Below, piece by piece: positions 49,122 to 62,859 of a stretch of DNA of 64,000 bases. The translations under genes and the position numbers were made by a program. The DNA comes from Nomia melanderi. Its lineage: Eukaryota > Arthropoda > Insecta > Hymenoptera > Halictidae. The stretch covers positions 62,001 to 126,000 of the forward strand of contig NW_027475168.1 of assembly GCF_051020985.1 (NCBI RefSeq). Direction: 5' to 3'. The notes under the pieces are model-generated. The model made no database searches, was not told the DNA's origin, and saw only the letters and a list, made by a program, of their open reading frames with translations. Positions within the stretch are counted from its first letter, which is position 1, and every line of letters begins with the position of its first letter.

Positions 49122-50949
49122 CCGAGAAAACCACCGTCTCATGGGTCCGGACACACAGGGTCAGGGGAAAATCCAGTATATATCTGGTGATATCTCGGGT
49201 GCTATTACAGATAGCGCAATAAATCAAAGTGCATTGTCTGTAGGAGGCCCTGGCGCATGAATCTGGCCAGCGGGAATGACCTCGGACCACCAGGGGCCGA
49301 GAAAACCACCCTCTCATTGGGCCGGACACTCAGGGTCGGGGAAAAATCCAATATGTATCTGGTGATATGTCGGGTGCTATTACAGATAGCGCAATCAACC
49401 AAAGTGCATTGTCTGTAGGAGGCCCTGGCGCATGAATCTGGCCAGCGGGAACGACCTCGGACCACCAGGGGCCGAGAAAACCGCCGTCTCATGGGTCCGG
49501 ACACACAGGGTCAGGGGAAAATCCAGTATATATCTGGTGATATCTCGGGTGCTATTACAGATAGCGCAATAAATCAAAGTGCATTGTCTGTAGGAGGCCC
49601 TGGCGCATGAATCTGGCCAGCGGGAATGACCTCGGACCACCAGGGGCCGAGAAAACCACCGTCTCATGGGTCCGGACACTCAGGGTCAGGGGAAAATCCA
49701 ATATATATCTGGTGATATCTCGGGTGCTATTACAGATAGCGCAATAAATCAAAATGCATTGTCTGTAGGAGGCCCAGGCGAATGAATCTAGCCAGCAGGA
49801 ACGACCTCCGACCACCAGGGGCCGAGAAAATCACCGTCTCATGGAGCCGGACACTCAGGGTCAGGGAAAAATCCAATATATATCTGATGATATCTCGGGT
49901 GCTATTACAGATAGCGCAATAAACCAAAGTGCATTGTCTGTAGGAGGCCCGTGCGAATGAATCTGTGCCGTAGGAACGACCTCGGACCACCAGTGGCCGA
50001 GAAAATTACAGATATTCGGAATCCGTCACCCAAGGTCATGTAAAAATCCAGCAAATATCTGGTGATATCTCGGGTGCTATTAGAGATAGCGCAATAAACC
50101 AAAGTGAATTGTCTGCAGGAAACCCTGGCGCATGAATCTGTTCAGCGGGATCGAACTCGGACCACCAGGGGCCGAGAAAACCACCGACACATGAGACCGG
50201 ACACCCAAGGTCATGTAAAAATCCAGAATATATCTGGTGATATCTCGGGTGCTATTATAGATAGCGCAATAAATCAAAGTGCATTGTCTGCAGGAGGCCC
50301 TGTCGCATGGATCTGTGCAGCGGGATCTACCTCGGACCACCAGGGACCCAGAGAATCACCGCCACATGGGGCCGGACTGTCAAGGTCAGGGTAAAATCCA
50401 ATATATATCTGGTGATATCTCGGGTGCTATTAGAGGTAGCGCAATAAATCAAAGTGCATTGTCTGTAGGAGGCCCAGGCGAATGAATCTGTGCAGCAGGA
50501 ACGACCTCCGACCACCAGGGGCCGAGAAAATTACAGATTTTCGGTATCCGTCACCCAAAGTCATGTAAAAATACAGCATATATATGGAGCTTTCTCGGGT
50601 GCTATTACAGATAGCGCAATGAATCAAAGTGCATTGTCTGTAGGAGGCCCTGGTGCATGAATTTGTGCAGCTGGAACGACCTCGGACCACCAGGGGCCGA
50701 GAAAACCGCAGTCTCACGGTGCCGGAAACTCAGGGTCAGGGGAAAATCCAATATATATCTGGTGATATCTCGGGTGCTATTAGAGATAGCGCAATAAACC
50801 AAAGTGAATTACCTGCAGGAGGCCCTGGCGTATGAATCTGTGCAGCGGGAACGACCTCGGACCACCAGGGGCCGAGAAAACCGCAGTCTCACGGGGCCGG
50901 ACACTCAGGGTCAGGGAAAAATCCAATATATATCTGGTGATATCTCGGG

Positions 50950-51470
50950 TGCTATTACAGATAGCGCAATAAACCAAAGTGCATTGTCTGTAGGAGGCCC
51001 AGGCGAATGAATCTGTGCCGTAGGAACGACCTCGGACCACCAGTGGCCGAGAAAATTACAGATATTCGGAATCCGTCACCCAAGGTCATGTAAAAATCCA
51101 GCAAATATCTGGTGATATCTCGGGTGCTATTAGAGATAGCGCAATAAACCAAAGTGAATTGTCTGCAGGAAACCCTGGCGCATGAATCTGTTCAGCGGGA
51201 TCGAACTCGGACCACGAGGGACCGAGAAAACCATCGACACATGGGGCCGGACTGTCAGGGTCAGGGAAAAATCCGATATATATCTGGTGATATCTCTTGT
51301 GCTATTACAGATAGCGCAATAAACCAAAGTGAATTATCTGCAGGAGGCCCTGGTGCATGAATCTGTGCAGCGGGAACGACCTCGGATCACCAGGGTCCGA
51401 GAAAACCAGCGTCTCACGGCTCCGGACACTCAGGGTGGGTTGAAAAATTCAATATATATCTGGTGATATC
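50950..51470 (+). repeat. Block shared with 58,828-59,348
   Basis: Three monomers with GTGCCGTAGGAACG, CCAGTGGCCGAG followed by a B cassette, CCAGCAAATATCTGG, an E monomer and the start of the F monomer recur at offset 7,878 bp. The block carries one of the few B monomers of zone 3, so B cassettes there largely spread by block copying, not independently. Confidence 0.78.
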
Positions 51471-51480
51471 TCGGGTGCTA
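51305..51480 (+). repeat. F-type monomer with +1 bp GGTTG variant (176 bp)
   Basis: This monomer follows an E monomer and carries TCGGATCACCAGGGTCCGAG, AACCAGCGTCTCACGG and then GGGTTGAAAAATTC, which is one base longer than the usual GTCAGGGGAAAATCC. The same E-F pairing recurs near 53,581-53,756, 54,282-54,457 and 59,183-59,358. The GTCGGTTGAAAAATTC variant without the full F left part also occurs at about 5,613, 11,389 and 47,934. Confidence 0.8.
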
Positions 51481-51939
51481 TTAGAGATAACGCAATAAAC
51501 CAATGTGAATTACCTGCAGGAGGCCCTGGCGCATGAATCTGGCCAGCGGGAACGACCTCGGACCACCAGGGGCCGAGAAAACCGCAGTCTCACGGGGCCG
51601 GACACTCAGGGTCATGGAAAAATCCAATATATATCTGGTGATATCTCGGGTGCTATTACAGATAGCGCAATAAATCAAAGTGCATTGTCTGTAGGAGGCC
51701 CAGGCGAATGAATCTGTGCAGCGGGAACGACGTCGGACCACCAGGGGCAGAGAAAACCACCGTCTCATGGGTCCGGACACTCAGTGTCAGGGGAAAATCC
51801 AATATATATCTGGTGATATCTCGGGTGCTATTACAGATAGCGCAATAAATCAAAGTGCATTCTCTGTTGGAGGCCCAGGCGAATGAATCTTTCCAGCAGG
51901 AACGACCTCGGACCACCAGGGGCCGAGAAAACCACCGTC

Positions 51940-52440
51940 TCATGGGGCCGGACACTCAGGGTCGGGGAAAAATCCAATATATATCTGGTGATATCTCGGG
52001 TGCTATTAGAGATAGCGCAATAAATCAAAGTGCATTGTCTGTAGGAGGCACTGGCGAATGAATCTGTGCAGCAGGAACGACCTCGGACCACTAGGGGCCG
52101 AGAAAACCACCGTCTCATGGGGCCGGACACTCAGGGTCACGGAAAAATCCAATATATATCTGGTGATATCTCGGGTGCTATTACAGATAGCACAATAAAT
52201 CAAAGTGCATTGTCTGTAGGAGGCCCTGGCGCATGAATCTGTGCAGCTCGAACGACCTCGGACCACCAGGGGCCGAGAAAACCACAGTCTCATGGGGCCG
52301 GACACTCAGGGTCAGGGGAAAATTCAATATATATCTCGTGATATCTCGGGTGCTATTAGAGATAGCGCAATAAATCAAAGTGCATTGTCTGTAGGAGGCA
52401 CTGCCGAATGAATCTGTGCCGCAGGAACGACCTCGGACAA
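51940..52440 (+). repeat. Three-copy block (also 58,242-58,742 and 61,569-62,069)
   Basis: About 500 bp with GGCACTGGCGAATG, GGACCACTAGGGG, GTCACGGAAAAATCC, GATAGCACAATAAATC, GCAGCTCGAACG and GGCACTGCCGAATG recurs at offsets of 6,302 and then 3,327 bp (36 and 19 monomers, each plus 2). Differences are few: CCAGGGGAAGAGAAAACC in the second copy, ATATATTTCTGG and GACATTACAAGG-type changes absent in others except the former in the third copy. Confidence 0.72.
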
Positions 52441-54429
52441 CCAGTGGCCGAGAAAATCACCATCTCATGGAGCCGGACACTCAGGGTCAGGGAAAAATCC
52501 AATATATATCTGGTGATATCTCGGGTGCTATTACAGATAGCGCAATAAACCAAAGTGCATTGTCTGTAGGAGGCCCAGGCGAATGAATCTGTGCCGTAGG
52601 AACGACCTCGGACCACCAGTGGCCGAGAAAATCACCATCTCATGGAGCCGGACACTCAGGGTCAGGGAAAAATCCAATATATATCTGGTGATATCTCGGG
52701 TGCTATTACAGATAGCGCAATAAACCAAAGTGAATTGTCTGCAGGAAACCCTGGCGCATGAATCTGTTCAGCGGGATATAACTCGGACCACGGGGGACCG
52801 AGAAAACCATCGACACATGGGGCCGGACTGTCAGGGTCAGGGAAAAATCCGATATATATCTGGTGATATCGCTTCTGCTATTACAGATAGCGCAATAAAC
52901 CAAAGTGAATTATCTGCAGGAGGCCCTGGTGCATGAATCTGTGCAGCGGGAACGACCTCGGATCACCAGGGTCCGAGAAAACCAGCGTCTCACGGCGCCG
53001 GACACTCAGGGTCACGGAAAAATCCAATATATATCTTGTGATATCTCGGGTGCTATTACAGATAGCACAATAAATCAAAGTGCATTGTCTGTAGGAGGCC
53101 CTGGCGCATGAATCTGTGCAGCTCGAACGACCTCGGACCACCAGGGGCCGAGAAAACCACAGTCTCATGGGGCCGGACACTCAGGGTCAGGGGAAAATTC
53201 AATATATATCTGGTGATATCTCGGGTGCTATTAGAGATAGCGCAATAAATCAAAGTGCATTGTCTGTAGGAGGAGCTGCCGAATGAATCTGTGCCGCAGG
53301 AACGACCTCGGACAACCAGTGGCCGAGAAAATCACCGTCTCATGGAGCCGGACACTCAGGGTCAGGGAAAAATCCAATATATATCTGGTGATATCTCGGG
53401 TGCTATTACAGATAGCGCAATAAACCAAAGTGAATTGTCTGCAGGAAACCCTGGCGCATGAATGTGTTCAGCGGGATCGAACTCGGACCACGAGGGACCG
53501 AGAAAACCATCGACACATGGGGCCGGACTGTCAGGGTCAGGGAAAAATCCGATATATATCTGGTGACATCTCTTGTGCTATTACAGATAGCGCAATAAAC
53601 CAAAGTGAATTATCTGCAGGAGGCCCTGGTGCATGAATCTGTGCAGCGGGAACGACCTCGGATCACCAGGGTCCGAGAAATCCAGCGTCTCACGGCGCCG
53701 GACACTCAGGGTCGGTTGAAAAATTCAATATATATCTGGTGATATCTCGGGTGCTATTAGAGATAACGCAATAAACCAATGTGAATTACCTGCAGGAGGC
53801 CCTGGCGCATGAATCTGTGCAGCGGGAACGACCTCGGACCACCAGGGGCCGAGAAAACCGCAGTCTCACGGGGCCGGACACTCAGGGTCAGGGGAAAATC
53901 CAATATATATCTGGTGATATCTCGGGTGCTATTAGAGATAGCGCAATAAACCAAAGTGCATTGTCTGTGGGAGGCCCAGGCGCATGAATCTGTGCAGCGG
54001 GAACGACCTCGGACCACCAGGGGCCGAGAAAACCACCGTCTCATGGGGCCGGACACTCAGGGTCGGGGAAAAATCCAATATGTATCTGGTGATATCTCGG
54101 GTGCTATTACAGATAGCGCAATAAACCAAAGTGAATTGTCTGCAGGAAACCCTGGCGCATGAATCTGTTCCGCGGGATCGAACTCGGACCACGAGGGACC
54201 GAGAAAACCATCGACACATGGGGCCGGACTGTCAGGGTCAGGGAAAAATCCAATATATATCTGGTGATATCGCTTCTGCTATTACAGATAGCGCAATAAA
54301 CCAAAGTGAATTATCTGCAGGAGGCCCTGGTGCATGAATCTGTGCAGCGGGAACGACCTCGGATCACCAGGGTCCGAGAAAACCAGCGTCTCACGGCGCC
54401 GGACACTCAGGGTCGGTTGAAAAATTCAA

Positions 54430-56529
54430 TATATATCTGGTGATATCTCGGGTGCTATTAGAGATAACGCAATAAACCAATGTGAATTACCTGCAGGAGG
54501 CCCTGGCGCATGAATCTGTGCAGCGGGAACGACCTCGGACCACCAGGGGCCGAGAAAACCGCAGTCTCACGGGGCCGGACACTCAGGGTCATGGAAAAAT
54601 CCAATATATATCTGGTGATATCTCGGGTGCTATTACAGATAGCGCAATAAATCAAAGTGCATTGTCTGCAGGAGGCCCAGGCGAATGAATCTGTGCAGCG
54701 GGAACGACCTCGGACCACCAGGGGCAGAGAAAACCACCGTCTCATGGGTCCGGACACTCAGTGTCAGGGGAAAATCCAATATATATCTGGTGATATCTCG
54801 GGTGCTATTACAGATAGCGCAATAAATCAAAGTGCATTCTCTGTAGGAGGCCCAGGCGAATGAATATGGCCAGCAGGAACGACCTCGGACCACCAGGGGC
54901 CGAGAAAGTCACCGTCTCATGGAGTCGGACACTCAGGGTGAGGGAAAAATCCAATATATATCTGGTGATATCTCGGGTGCTATTACAGATAGCGCAATAA
55001 ATCAAAGTGCATTGTCTGTAGGAGGCCCAGGCGAATGAATCTGTGCAGCGGGAACGACCTCGGACCACCAGGGGCCGAGAAAACCACCGTCTCATGGGTC
55101 CGGACACACAGGGTCAGGGGAAAATCCAGTATATATCTGGTGATATCTCGGGTGCTATTACAGATAGCGCAATAAATCAATGTGCGTTGTCTGTAGGAGG
55201 ACCAGGCGAATGAATCTGGCCGGCAGGAACGACCTCCGACCACCAGGGGCCGAGAAAACCACCGTCTCATGGGTCCGGACACTCAGGGTCAGGGGAAAAT
55301 CCAATATATATCTGGTGATATCTCGGGTGCTATTACAGATAGTGCAACGAATCAAAGTGCATTGTCTGTAGGAGGCCCTGGCGCATGAATCTGTGCAGCG
55401 GGAACGACCTCGGACCACCAGGGGCCGAGAAAACCACCGTCTCATGGGGCCGGACGCTCAGGGTCCGGGAAAAATTCAATATATATCTGGTGATATCTCG
55501 GGTGCTATTAGAGATAGCGCAATAAATCAAAGTGCATTGTCTGTAGGAGGCCCAGGCGAATGAATCTGGCCGGTAGGAACGACCTCCGACCACCAGGGGC
55601 CGAGAAAACCACCGTCTCATGGGTCCGGACACTCAGGGTCAGGGGAAAATCCAATATATATCTGGTGATATCTCTTGTGCTATTACAGATAGCGCAATAA
55701 ACCAAAGTGCATTGTCTGTAGGAGGCCCTGGCGCATGTATCTGGCAAGCGGGAACGACCTCGGACCACCAGGGGCCGAGAAAACCACCGTCTCATGGGTC
55801 CGGACACTCAGGGTCTGGGGAAAATCCAATATATATCTGGTGATATCTCGGGTGCTATTACAGATAGCGCAATAAATCAAAGTGCATTGTCTGTAGGAGG
55901 CCCAGGCGAATGAATCTGGCCAGCAGGAACGACCTCGGACCACCAGGGGCCGAGAAAACCGCAGTCTCACGGGGCCGGACTCTCAGGGTCATGGAAAAAT
56001 CCAATATATATCTGGTGATATCTCGGGTGCTATTACAGATAGTGCAACGAATCGAAGTGCATTGTCTGTAGGAGGCCCTGGCGCATGAATCTGTGCAGCG
56101 GGAACGACCTCGGACCTCCAGAGGCCGAGAAAACCACCCTCTCATTGGGCCGGACACTCAGGGTCGGGGAAAAATCCAATATGTATCTGGTGATATGTCG
56201 GGTGCTATTACAGATAGCGCAATAAACCAAAGTGAATTGTCTGCAGGAAACCCCGGTGCATGAATCTGTTCAGCGGGATATAACTCGGACCACGAGGGAC
56301 CGAGAAAACCATCGACACATGGGGCCGGACAGTCAGGGTCAGGGAAAAATCCAATATATATCTGGTGATATCTCTTGTGCTATTACAGATAGCGCAATAC
56401 ACCAAAGTGAATTATCTGCAGGAGGCCCTGGTGCATGAATCCGTGCAGCGGGAACGACCTCGGACCACCAGGGGCCGAGAAAACCACCGTCTCATGGGGC
56501 CGGACACTCAGGGTCGGGGAAAAATCCAA
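54430..56529 (+). repeat. Zone 3 higher-order repeat, 12-monomer copy (2,100 bp)
   Basis: The first 1.02 kb matches 56,530-57,548 at offset 2,100, with about four substitutions seen (GTCTGCAGG versus GTCTGTAGG, CATGGGTCC versus CATTGGTCC, CAGGGTGAGG versus CAGTGTGAGG, AATCTGGCC versus AAACTGGCC). From about 55,799 the match continues at offset 1,750. Markers are GAGATAACGCAATAAACCAATG, GGGGCAGAGAAAACC, GAGAAAGTCACC and GGGATATAACTCGG. Confidence 0.87.
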
Positions 56530-58315
56530 TATATATCTGGTGATATCTCGGGTGCTATTAGAGATAACGCAATAAACCAATGTGAATTACCTGCAGGAGG
56601 CCCTGGCGCATGAATCTGTGCAGCGGGAACGACCTCGGACCACCAGGGGCCGAGAAAACCGCAGTCTCACGGGGCCGGACACTCAGGGTCATGGAAAAAT
56701 CCAATATATATCTGGTGATATCTCGGGTGCTATTACAGATAGCGCAATAAATCAAAGTGCATTGTCTGTAGGAGGCCCAGGCGAATGAATCTGTGCAGCG
56801 GGAACGACCTCGGACCACCAGGGGCAGAGAAAACCACCGTCTCATTGGTCCGGACACTCAGTGTCAGGGGAAAATCCAATATATATCTGGTGATATCTCG
56901 GGTGCTATTACAGATAGCGCAATAAATCAAAGTGCATTCTCTGTAGGAGGCCCAGGCGAATGAATATGGCCAGCAGGAACGACCTCGGACCACCAGGGGC
57001 CGAGAAAGTCACCGTCTCATGGAGTCGGACACTCAGTGTGAGGGAAAAATCCAATATATATCTGGTGATATCTCGGGTGCTATTACAGATAGCGCAATAA
57101 ATCAAAGTGCATTGTCTGTAGGAGGCCCAGGCGAATGAATCTGTGCAGCGGGAACGACCTCGGACCACCAGGGGCCGAGAAAACCACCGTCTCATGGGTC
57201 CGGACACACAGGGTCAGGGGAAAATCCAGTATATATCTGGTGATATCTCGGGTGCTATTACAGATAGCGCAATAAATCAATGTGCGTTGTCTGTAGGAGG
57301 ACCAGGCGAATGAAACTGGCCGGCAGGAACGACCTCCGACCACCAGGGGCCGAGAAAACCACCGTCTCATGGGTCCGGACACTCAGGGTCAGGGGAAAAT
57401 CCAATATATATCTGGTGATATCTCGGGTGCTATTACAGATAGTGCAACGAATCAAAGTGCATTGTCTGTAGGAGGCCCTGGCGCATGAATCTGTGCAGCG
57501 GGAACGACCTCGGACCACCAGGGGCCGAGAAAACCACCGTCTCATGGGTCCGGACACTCAGGGTCTGGGGAAAATCCAATATATATCTGGTGATATCTCG
57601 GGTGCTATTACAGATAGCGCAATAAATCAAAGTGCATTGTCTGTAGGAGGCCCAGGCGAATGAATCTGGCCAGCAGGAACTACCTCGGACCACCAGGGGC
57701 CGAGAAAACCGCAGTCTCACGGGGCCGGACTCTCAGGGTCATGGAAAAATCTAATATATATCTGGTGACATCTCGGGTGCTATTACAGATAGTGCAACGA
57801 ATCGAAGTGCATTGTCTGTAGGAGGCCCTGGCGCATGAATCTGTGCAGCGGGAACGACCTCGGACCACCAGAGGCCGAGAAAACCACCCTCTCATTGGGC
57901 CGGACACTCAGGGTCGGGGAAAAATCCAATATATATCTGGTGATATGTCGGGTGCTATTACAGATAGCGCAATAAACCAAAGTGAATTGTCTGCAGGAAA
58001 CCCCGGTGCATGAATCTGTTCAGCGGGATATAACTCGGACCACGAGGGACCGAGAAAACCATCGACACATGGGGCCGGACTGTCAGGGTCAGGGAAAAAT
58101 CCAATATATATCTGGTGATATCTCTTGTGCTATTACAGATAGCGCAATAAACCAAAGTGAATTATCTGCAGGAGGCCCTCGTGCATGAATCCGTGCAGCG
58201 GGAACGACCTCGGACCACCAGGGGCCGAGAAAACCACCGTCTCATGGGGCCGGACACTCAGGGTCGGGGAAAAATCCAATATATATCTGGTGATATCTCG
58301 GGTGCTATTAGAGAT
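56530..58315 (+). repeat. Zone 3 higher-order repeat, 10-monomer copy
   Basis: This repeats 54,430 onward but lacks two monomers (55,449-55,798 of the previous copy). The join is in the A cassette at about 57,548, where CATGGGTCCGGACACTC switches to GTCTGGGGAAAATCC. Scattered substitutions include AACTACCTCGG, AAATCTAATATAT and GGTGACATCTCGGG. Homology ends at about 58,315, where GAGATAACGC is replaced by GAGATAGCGC. Confidence 0.85.
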
Positions 58316-59709
58316 AGCGCAATAAATCAAAGTGCATTGTCTGTAGGAGGCACTGGCGAATGAATCTGTGCAGCAGGAACGACCTCGGACCACTAGGGGC
58401 CGAGAAAACCACCGTCTCATGGGGCCGGACACTCAGGGTCACGGAAAAATCCAATATATATCTGGTGATATCTCGGGTGCTATTACAGATAGCACAATAA
58501 ATCAAAGTGCATTGTCTGTAGGAGGCCCTGGCGCATGAATCTGTGCAGCTCGAACGACCTCGGACCACCAGGGGAAGAGAAAACCACAGTCTCATGGGGC
58601 CGGACACTCAGGGTCAGGGGAAAATTCAATATATATCTGGTGATATCTCGGGTGCTATTAGAGATAGCGCAATAAATCAAAGTGCATTGTCTGTAGGAGG
58701 CACTGCCGAATGAATCTGTGCCGCAGGAACGACCTCGGACAACCAGTGGCCGAGAAAATCACCGTCTCATGGAGCCGGACACTCAGGGTCAGGGAAAAAT
58801 CCAATATATATCTGGTGATATCTCGGGTGCTATTACAGATAGCGCAATAAACCAAAGTGCATTGTCTGTAGGAGGCCCAGGCGAATGAATCTGTGCCGTA
58901 GGAACGACCTCGGACCACCAGTGGCCGAGAAAATTACAGATATTCGGAATCCGTCACCCAAGGTCATGTAAAAATCCAGCAAATATCTGGTGATATCTCG
59001 GGTGCTATTAGATATAGCGCAATAAACCAAAGTGAATTGTCTGCAGGAAACCCTGGCGCATGAATCTGTTCAGCGGGATCGAACTCGGACCACGAGGGAC
59101 CGAGAAAACCATCGACACATGGGGCCGGACTGTCAGGGTCAGGGAAAAATCCGATATATATCTGGTGATATCTCTTGTGCTATTACAGATAGCGCCATAA
59201 ATCAAAGTGAATTATCTGCAGGAGGCCCTGGTGCATGAATCTGTGCAGCGGGAACGACCTCGGATCACCAGGGTCCGAGAAAACCAGCGTCTCACGGCGC
59301 CGGACACTCAGGGTCGGTTGAAAAATTCAATATATATCTGGTGATATCTCGGGTGCTATTAGAGATAACGCAATAAACCAATGTGAATTACCTGCAGGAG
59401 GCCCTGGCGCATGAATCTGTGCAGCGGGAACGACCTCGGAACACCAGGGGCCGAGAAAACCGCAGTCTCACGGGGCCGGACACTCAGGGTCATGGAAAAA
59501 TCCAATATATATCTGGTGATATCTCGGGTGCTATTAGATATAGCGCAATAAATCAAAGTGCATTGTCTGCAGGAGGCCCTGGCGCATGAATCTGTGCAGC
59601 GGGAACGACCTCGGACCACCAGAGGCCGAGAAAACCACCCCTCTCATTGGGCCGGACACTCAGGGTCGGGGAAAAATCCAATATGTATCTGGTGATATCT
59701 CGGGTGCTA

Positions 59710-59884
59710 TTACAGATAGCGCAATAAACCAAAGTGAATTGTCTGCAGGAAACCCTGGCGCATGAATCTGTTCAGCGGGATATAACTCGGACCACGAGGG
59801 ACCGAGAAAACCATCGACACATGGGGCCGGACTGTCAGGGTCAGGGAAAAATCCAATATATATCTGGTGATATCTCTTGTGCTA
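59710..59884 (+). repeat. Representative E-type monomer (zone 3 counterpart of C)
   Basis: It shares with C the left part GTTCAGCGGGAT, the dyad interior CACGAGGGACCGAG and GGACTGTCAGGGTCAGGG. It differs by AGGAAACCCTGG, CCATCGACACATGGGG and ATCTCTTGTGCTATT. Thirteen copies start near 46,580, 47,454, 48,155, 51,130, 52,706, 53,406, 54,107, 56,208, 57,958, 59,008, 59,710, 61,285 and 63,210. Spacings in monomers are 5, 4, 17, 9, 4, 4, 12, 10, 6, 4, 9 and 11, so no single fixed period holds. Confidence 0.85.
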
Positions 59885-60199
59885 TTACAGATAGCGCAAT
59901 AAACCAAAGTGAATTATCTGCAGGAGGCCCTGGCGCATGAATCTGTGCAGCAGGAACGACCTCGGACCACCAGGGGCCGAGAAAACCACCGTCTCATGGG
60001 TCCGGACACTCAGGGTCAGGGGAAAATCCAATATATATCTGGTGATATCTCGGGTGCTATTACAGATAGCGCAATAAATCAAAGTGCATTGTCTGTAGGA
60101 GGCCCAGGCGAATGAATCTGTGCAGCAGGAACGACCTCCGACCACCAGGGGCCGAGAAAATCACCGTCTCATGGAGCCGGACACTCAGGGTCAGGGAAA

Positions 60200-61480
60200 A
60201 ATCCAATATATATCTGGTGATATCTCGGGTGCTATTACAGATAGCGCAATAAATCAAAGTGCATTGTCTGTAGGAGGCCCAGGCGAATGAATCTGGCCAG
60301 CAGGAACGACCTCGGACCACCAGGGGCCGAGAAAGTCACCGTCTCATGGAGTCGGACACTCAGGGTGAGGGAAAAATCCAATATATATCTGGTGATATCT
60401 CGGGTGCTATTACAGATAGCGCAATAAATCAAAGTGCATTGTCTGTAGGAGGCCCAGGCGAATGAATCTGGCCGGCAGGAACGACCTCCGACCACCAGGG
60501 GCCGAGAAAACCACCGTCTCATGGGTCCGGACAATCAGGGTCAGGGGAAAATCCAATATATATCTGGTGATATCTCGGGTGCTATTACAGATAGTGCAAC
60601 GAATCAAAGTGCATTGTCTGTAGGAGGCCCTGGCGCATGAATCTGTGCAGCGGGAACGACCTCGGACCACCAGGGGCCGAGAAAACCACCGTCTCATGGG
60701 GCCGGACGCTCAGGGTCCGGGAAAAATCCAATATATATCTGGTGATATCTCGGGTGCTATTAGAGATAGCGCAATAAATCAAAGTGCATTGTCTGTAGGA
60801 GGCCCAGGCGAATGAATCTGGCCGGCAGGAACGACCTCCGACCACCAGGGGCCGAGAAAACCACCGTCTCATGGGTCCGGACACTCAGGGTCAGGGGAAA
60901 ATCCAATATATATCTGGTGATATCTCGGGTGCTATTACAGATAGCGCAATAAATCAAAGTGCATTGTCTGTAGGAGGCCCAGGCGAATGAATCTGGCCAG
61001 CAGGAACGACCTCGGACCACCAGGGGCCGAGAAAACCGCAGTCTCACGGGGCCGGACACTCAGGGTCATGGAAAAATCCAATATATATCTGGTGATATCT
61101 CGGGTGCTATTACAGATAGTGCAACGAATCGAAGTGCATTGTCTGTAGGAGGCCCTGGCGCATGAATCTGTGCAGCGGGAACGACCTCGGACCACCAGAG
61201 GCCGAGAAAACCACCCTCTCATTGGGCCGGACACTCAGGGTCGGGGAAAAATCCAATATGTATCTGGTGATATGTCGGGTGCTATTACAGATAGCGCAAT
61301 AAACCAAATCGAATTGTCGGCAGGAAACTCTGGCGCATGAATCTGTTCAGCGGGATATAACTCGGACCACGAGGGACCGAGAAAACCATCGACACATGGG
61401 GCCGGACTGTCAGGGTCAGGGAAAAATCCAATATATATCTGGTGATATCTCTTGTGCTATTACAGATAGCGCAATAAACC
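60200..61480 (+). repeat. Zone 3 higher-order repeat, third relative
   Basis: Segments match the repeat at 54,430-56,400 at offsets of 5,252 (about 60,410-60,884) and 5,077 (about 60,935-61,480). That is a one-monomer difference in the middle. Shared markers are GAGAAAGTCACC, GCCGGCAGGAACGACC, GTGCAACGAATC and GACGCTCAGGGTCCGGG. Confidence 0.8.
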
Positions 61481-62859
61481 AAAGTGAATTATCTGCAGGA
61501 GGCCCTGGCGCATGAACCTGTGCAGCAGGAACGACCTCGGACCACCAGGGGCCGAGAAAACCACCGTCTCATGGGGCCGGACACTCAGGGTCGGGGAAAA
61601 ATCCAATATATGTCTGGTGATATCTCGGGTGCTATTAGAGATAGCGCAATAAATCAAAGTGCATTGTCTGTAGGAGGCACTGGCGAATGAATCTGTGCAG
61701 CAGGAACGACCTCGGACCACTAGGGGCCGAGAAAACCACCGTCTCATGGGGCCGGACACTCAGGGTCACGGAAAAATCCAATATATTTCTGGTGATATCT
61801 CGGGTGCTATTACAGATAGCACAATAAATCAAAGTGCATTGTCTGTAGGAGGCCCTGGCGCATGAATCTGTGCAGCTCGAACGACCTCGGACCACCAGGG
61901 GCCGAGAAAACCACAGTCTCATGGGGCCGGACACTCAGGGTCAGGGGAAAATTCAATATATATCTGGTGATATCTCGGGTGCTATTAGAGATAGCGCAAT
62001 AAATCAAAGTGCATTGTCTGTAGGAGGCACTGCCGAATGAATCTGTGCCGCAGGAACGACCTCGGACAACCAGTGGCCCAGAAAATTACAGATATTCGGA
62101 ATCCGTCACCCAAGGTCATGTAAAAATCCAGCATATATCTGGTGATATCTCGGGTGCTATTACAGATAGCGTAATAAAGCAAAATGCATTGTCTGTAGGA
62201 GGCCCTGGCGCATGAATCTGTGCAGCGGGAACGACCTCGGACCACCAGGGGCCGAGAAAACCACCGTCTCATGGGTCCGGACACTCAGGGTTAGGGGAAA
62301 ATCCAATATATATCTGGTGATATCTCGGGTGCTATTAGAGATAGCGCAATAAACCAAAGTGAATTATCTGCAGGAGGCCCTGGCGCATGCATCAGTGCAG
62401 CGGGAACGACCTCCGACCACCAGGGGCCGAGTAAACCACCATCTCATGGGAGCGGACACTCAGGGTCAGGGAAAAATCCAATATATATCTGGTGATATCT
62501 CGGGTACTATTACAGATAGCGCAATAAATCAAAGTGCATTGCCTGTAGGAGGCCCAGGCGCATGAATCTGTGCCGCAGGAACGACCTCGGACAACCAGTG
62601 GCCCGGAAAATTACAGATATTCGGAATCCGTCACCCAAGGTCATGTAAAAATCCAGCATATATCTGGTGATATCTCGGGTGCTATTACAGATAGCGCAAT
62701 AAATCAAAGTGCATTGTCTGTAGGAGGCCCTGGCGCATGAATCTGTGCAGCGGGAACGACCTCGGACCACCAGGGGCCGAGAAAACCACCGTCTCATGGG
62801 GCCGGACGCTCAGGGTCCGGGAAAAATCCAATATATATCTGGTGATATCTCGGGTGCTA

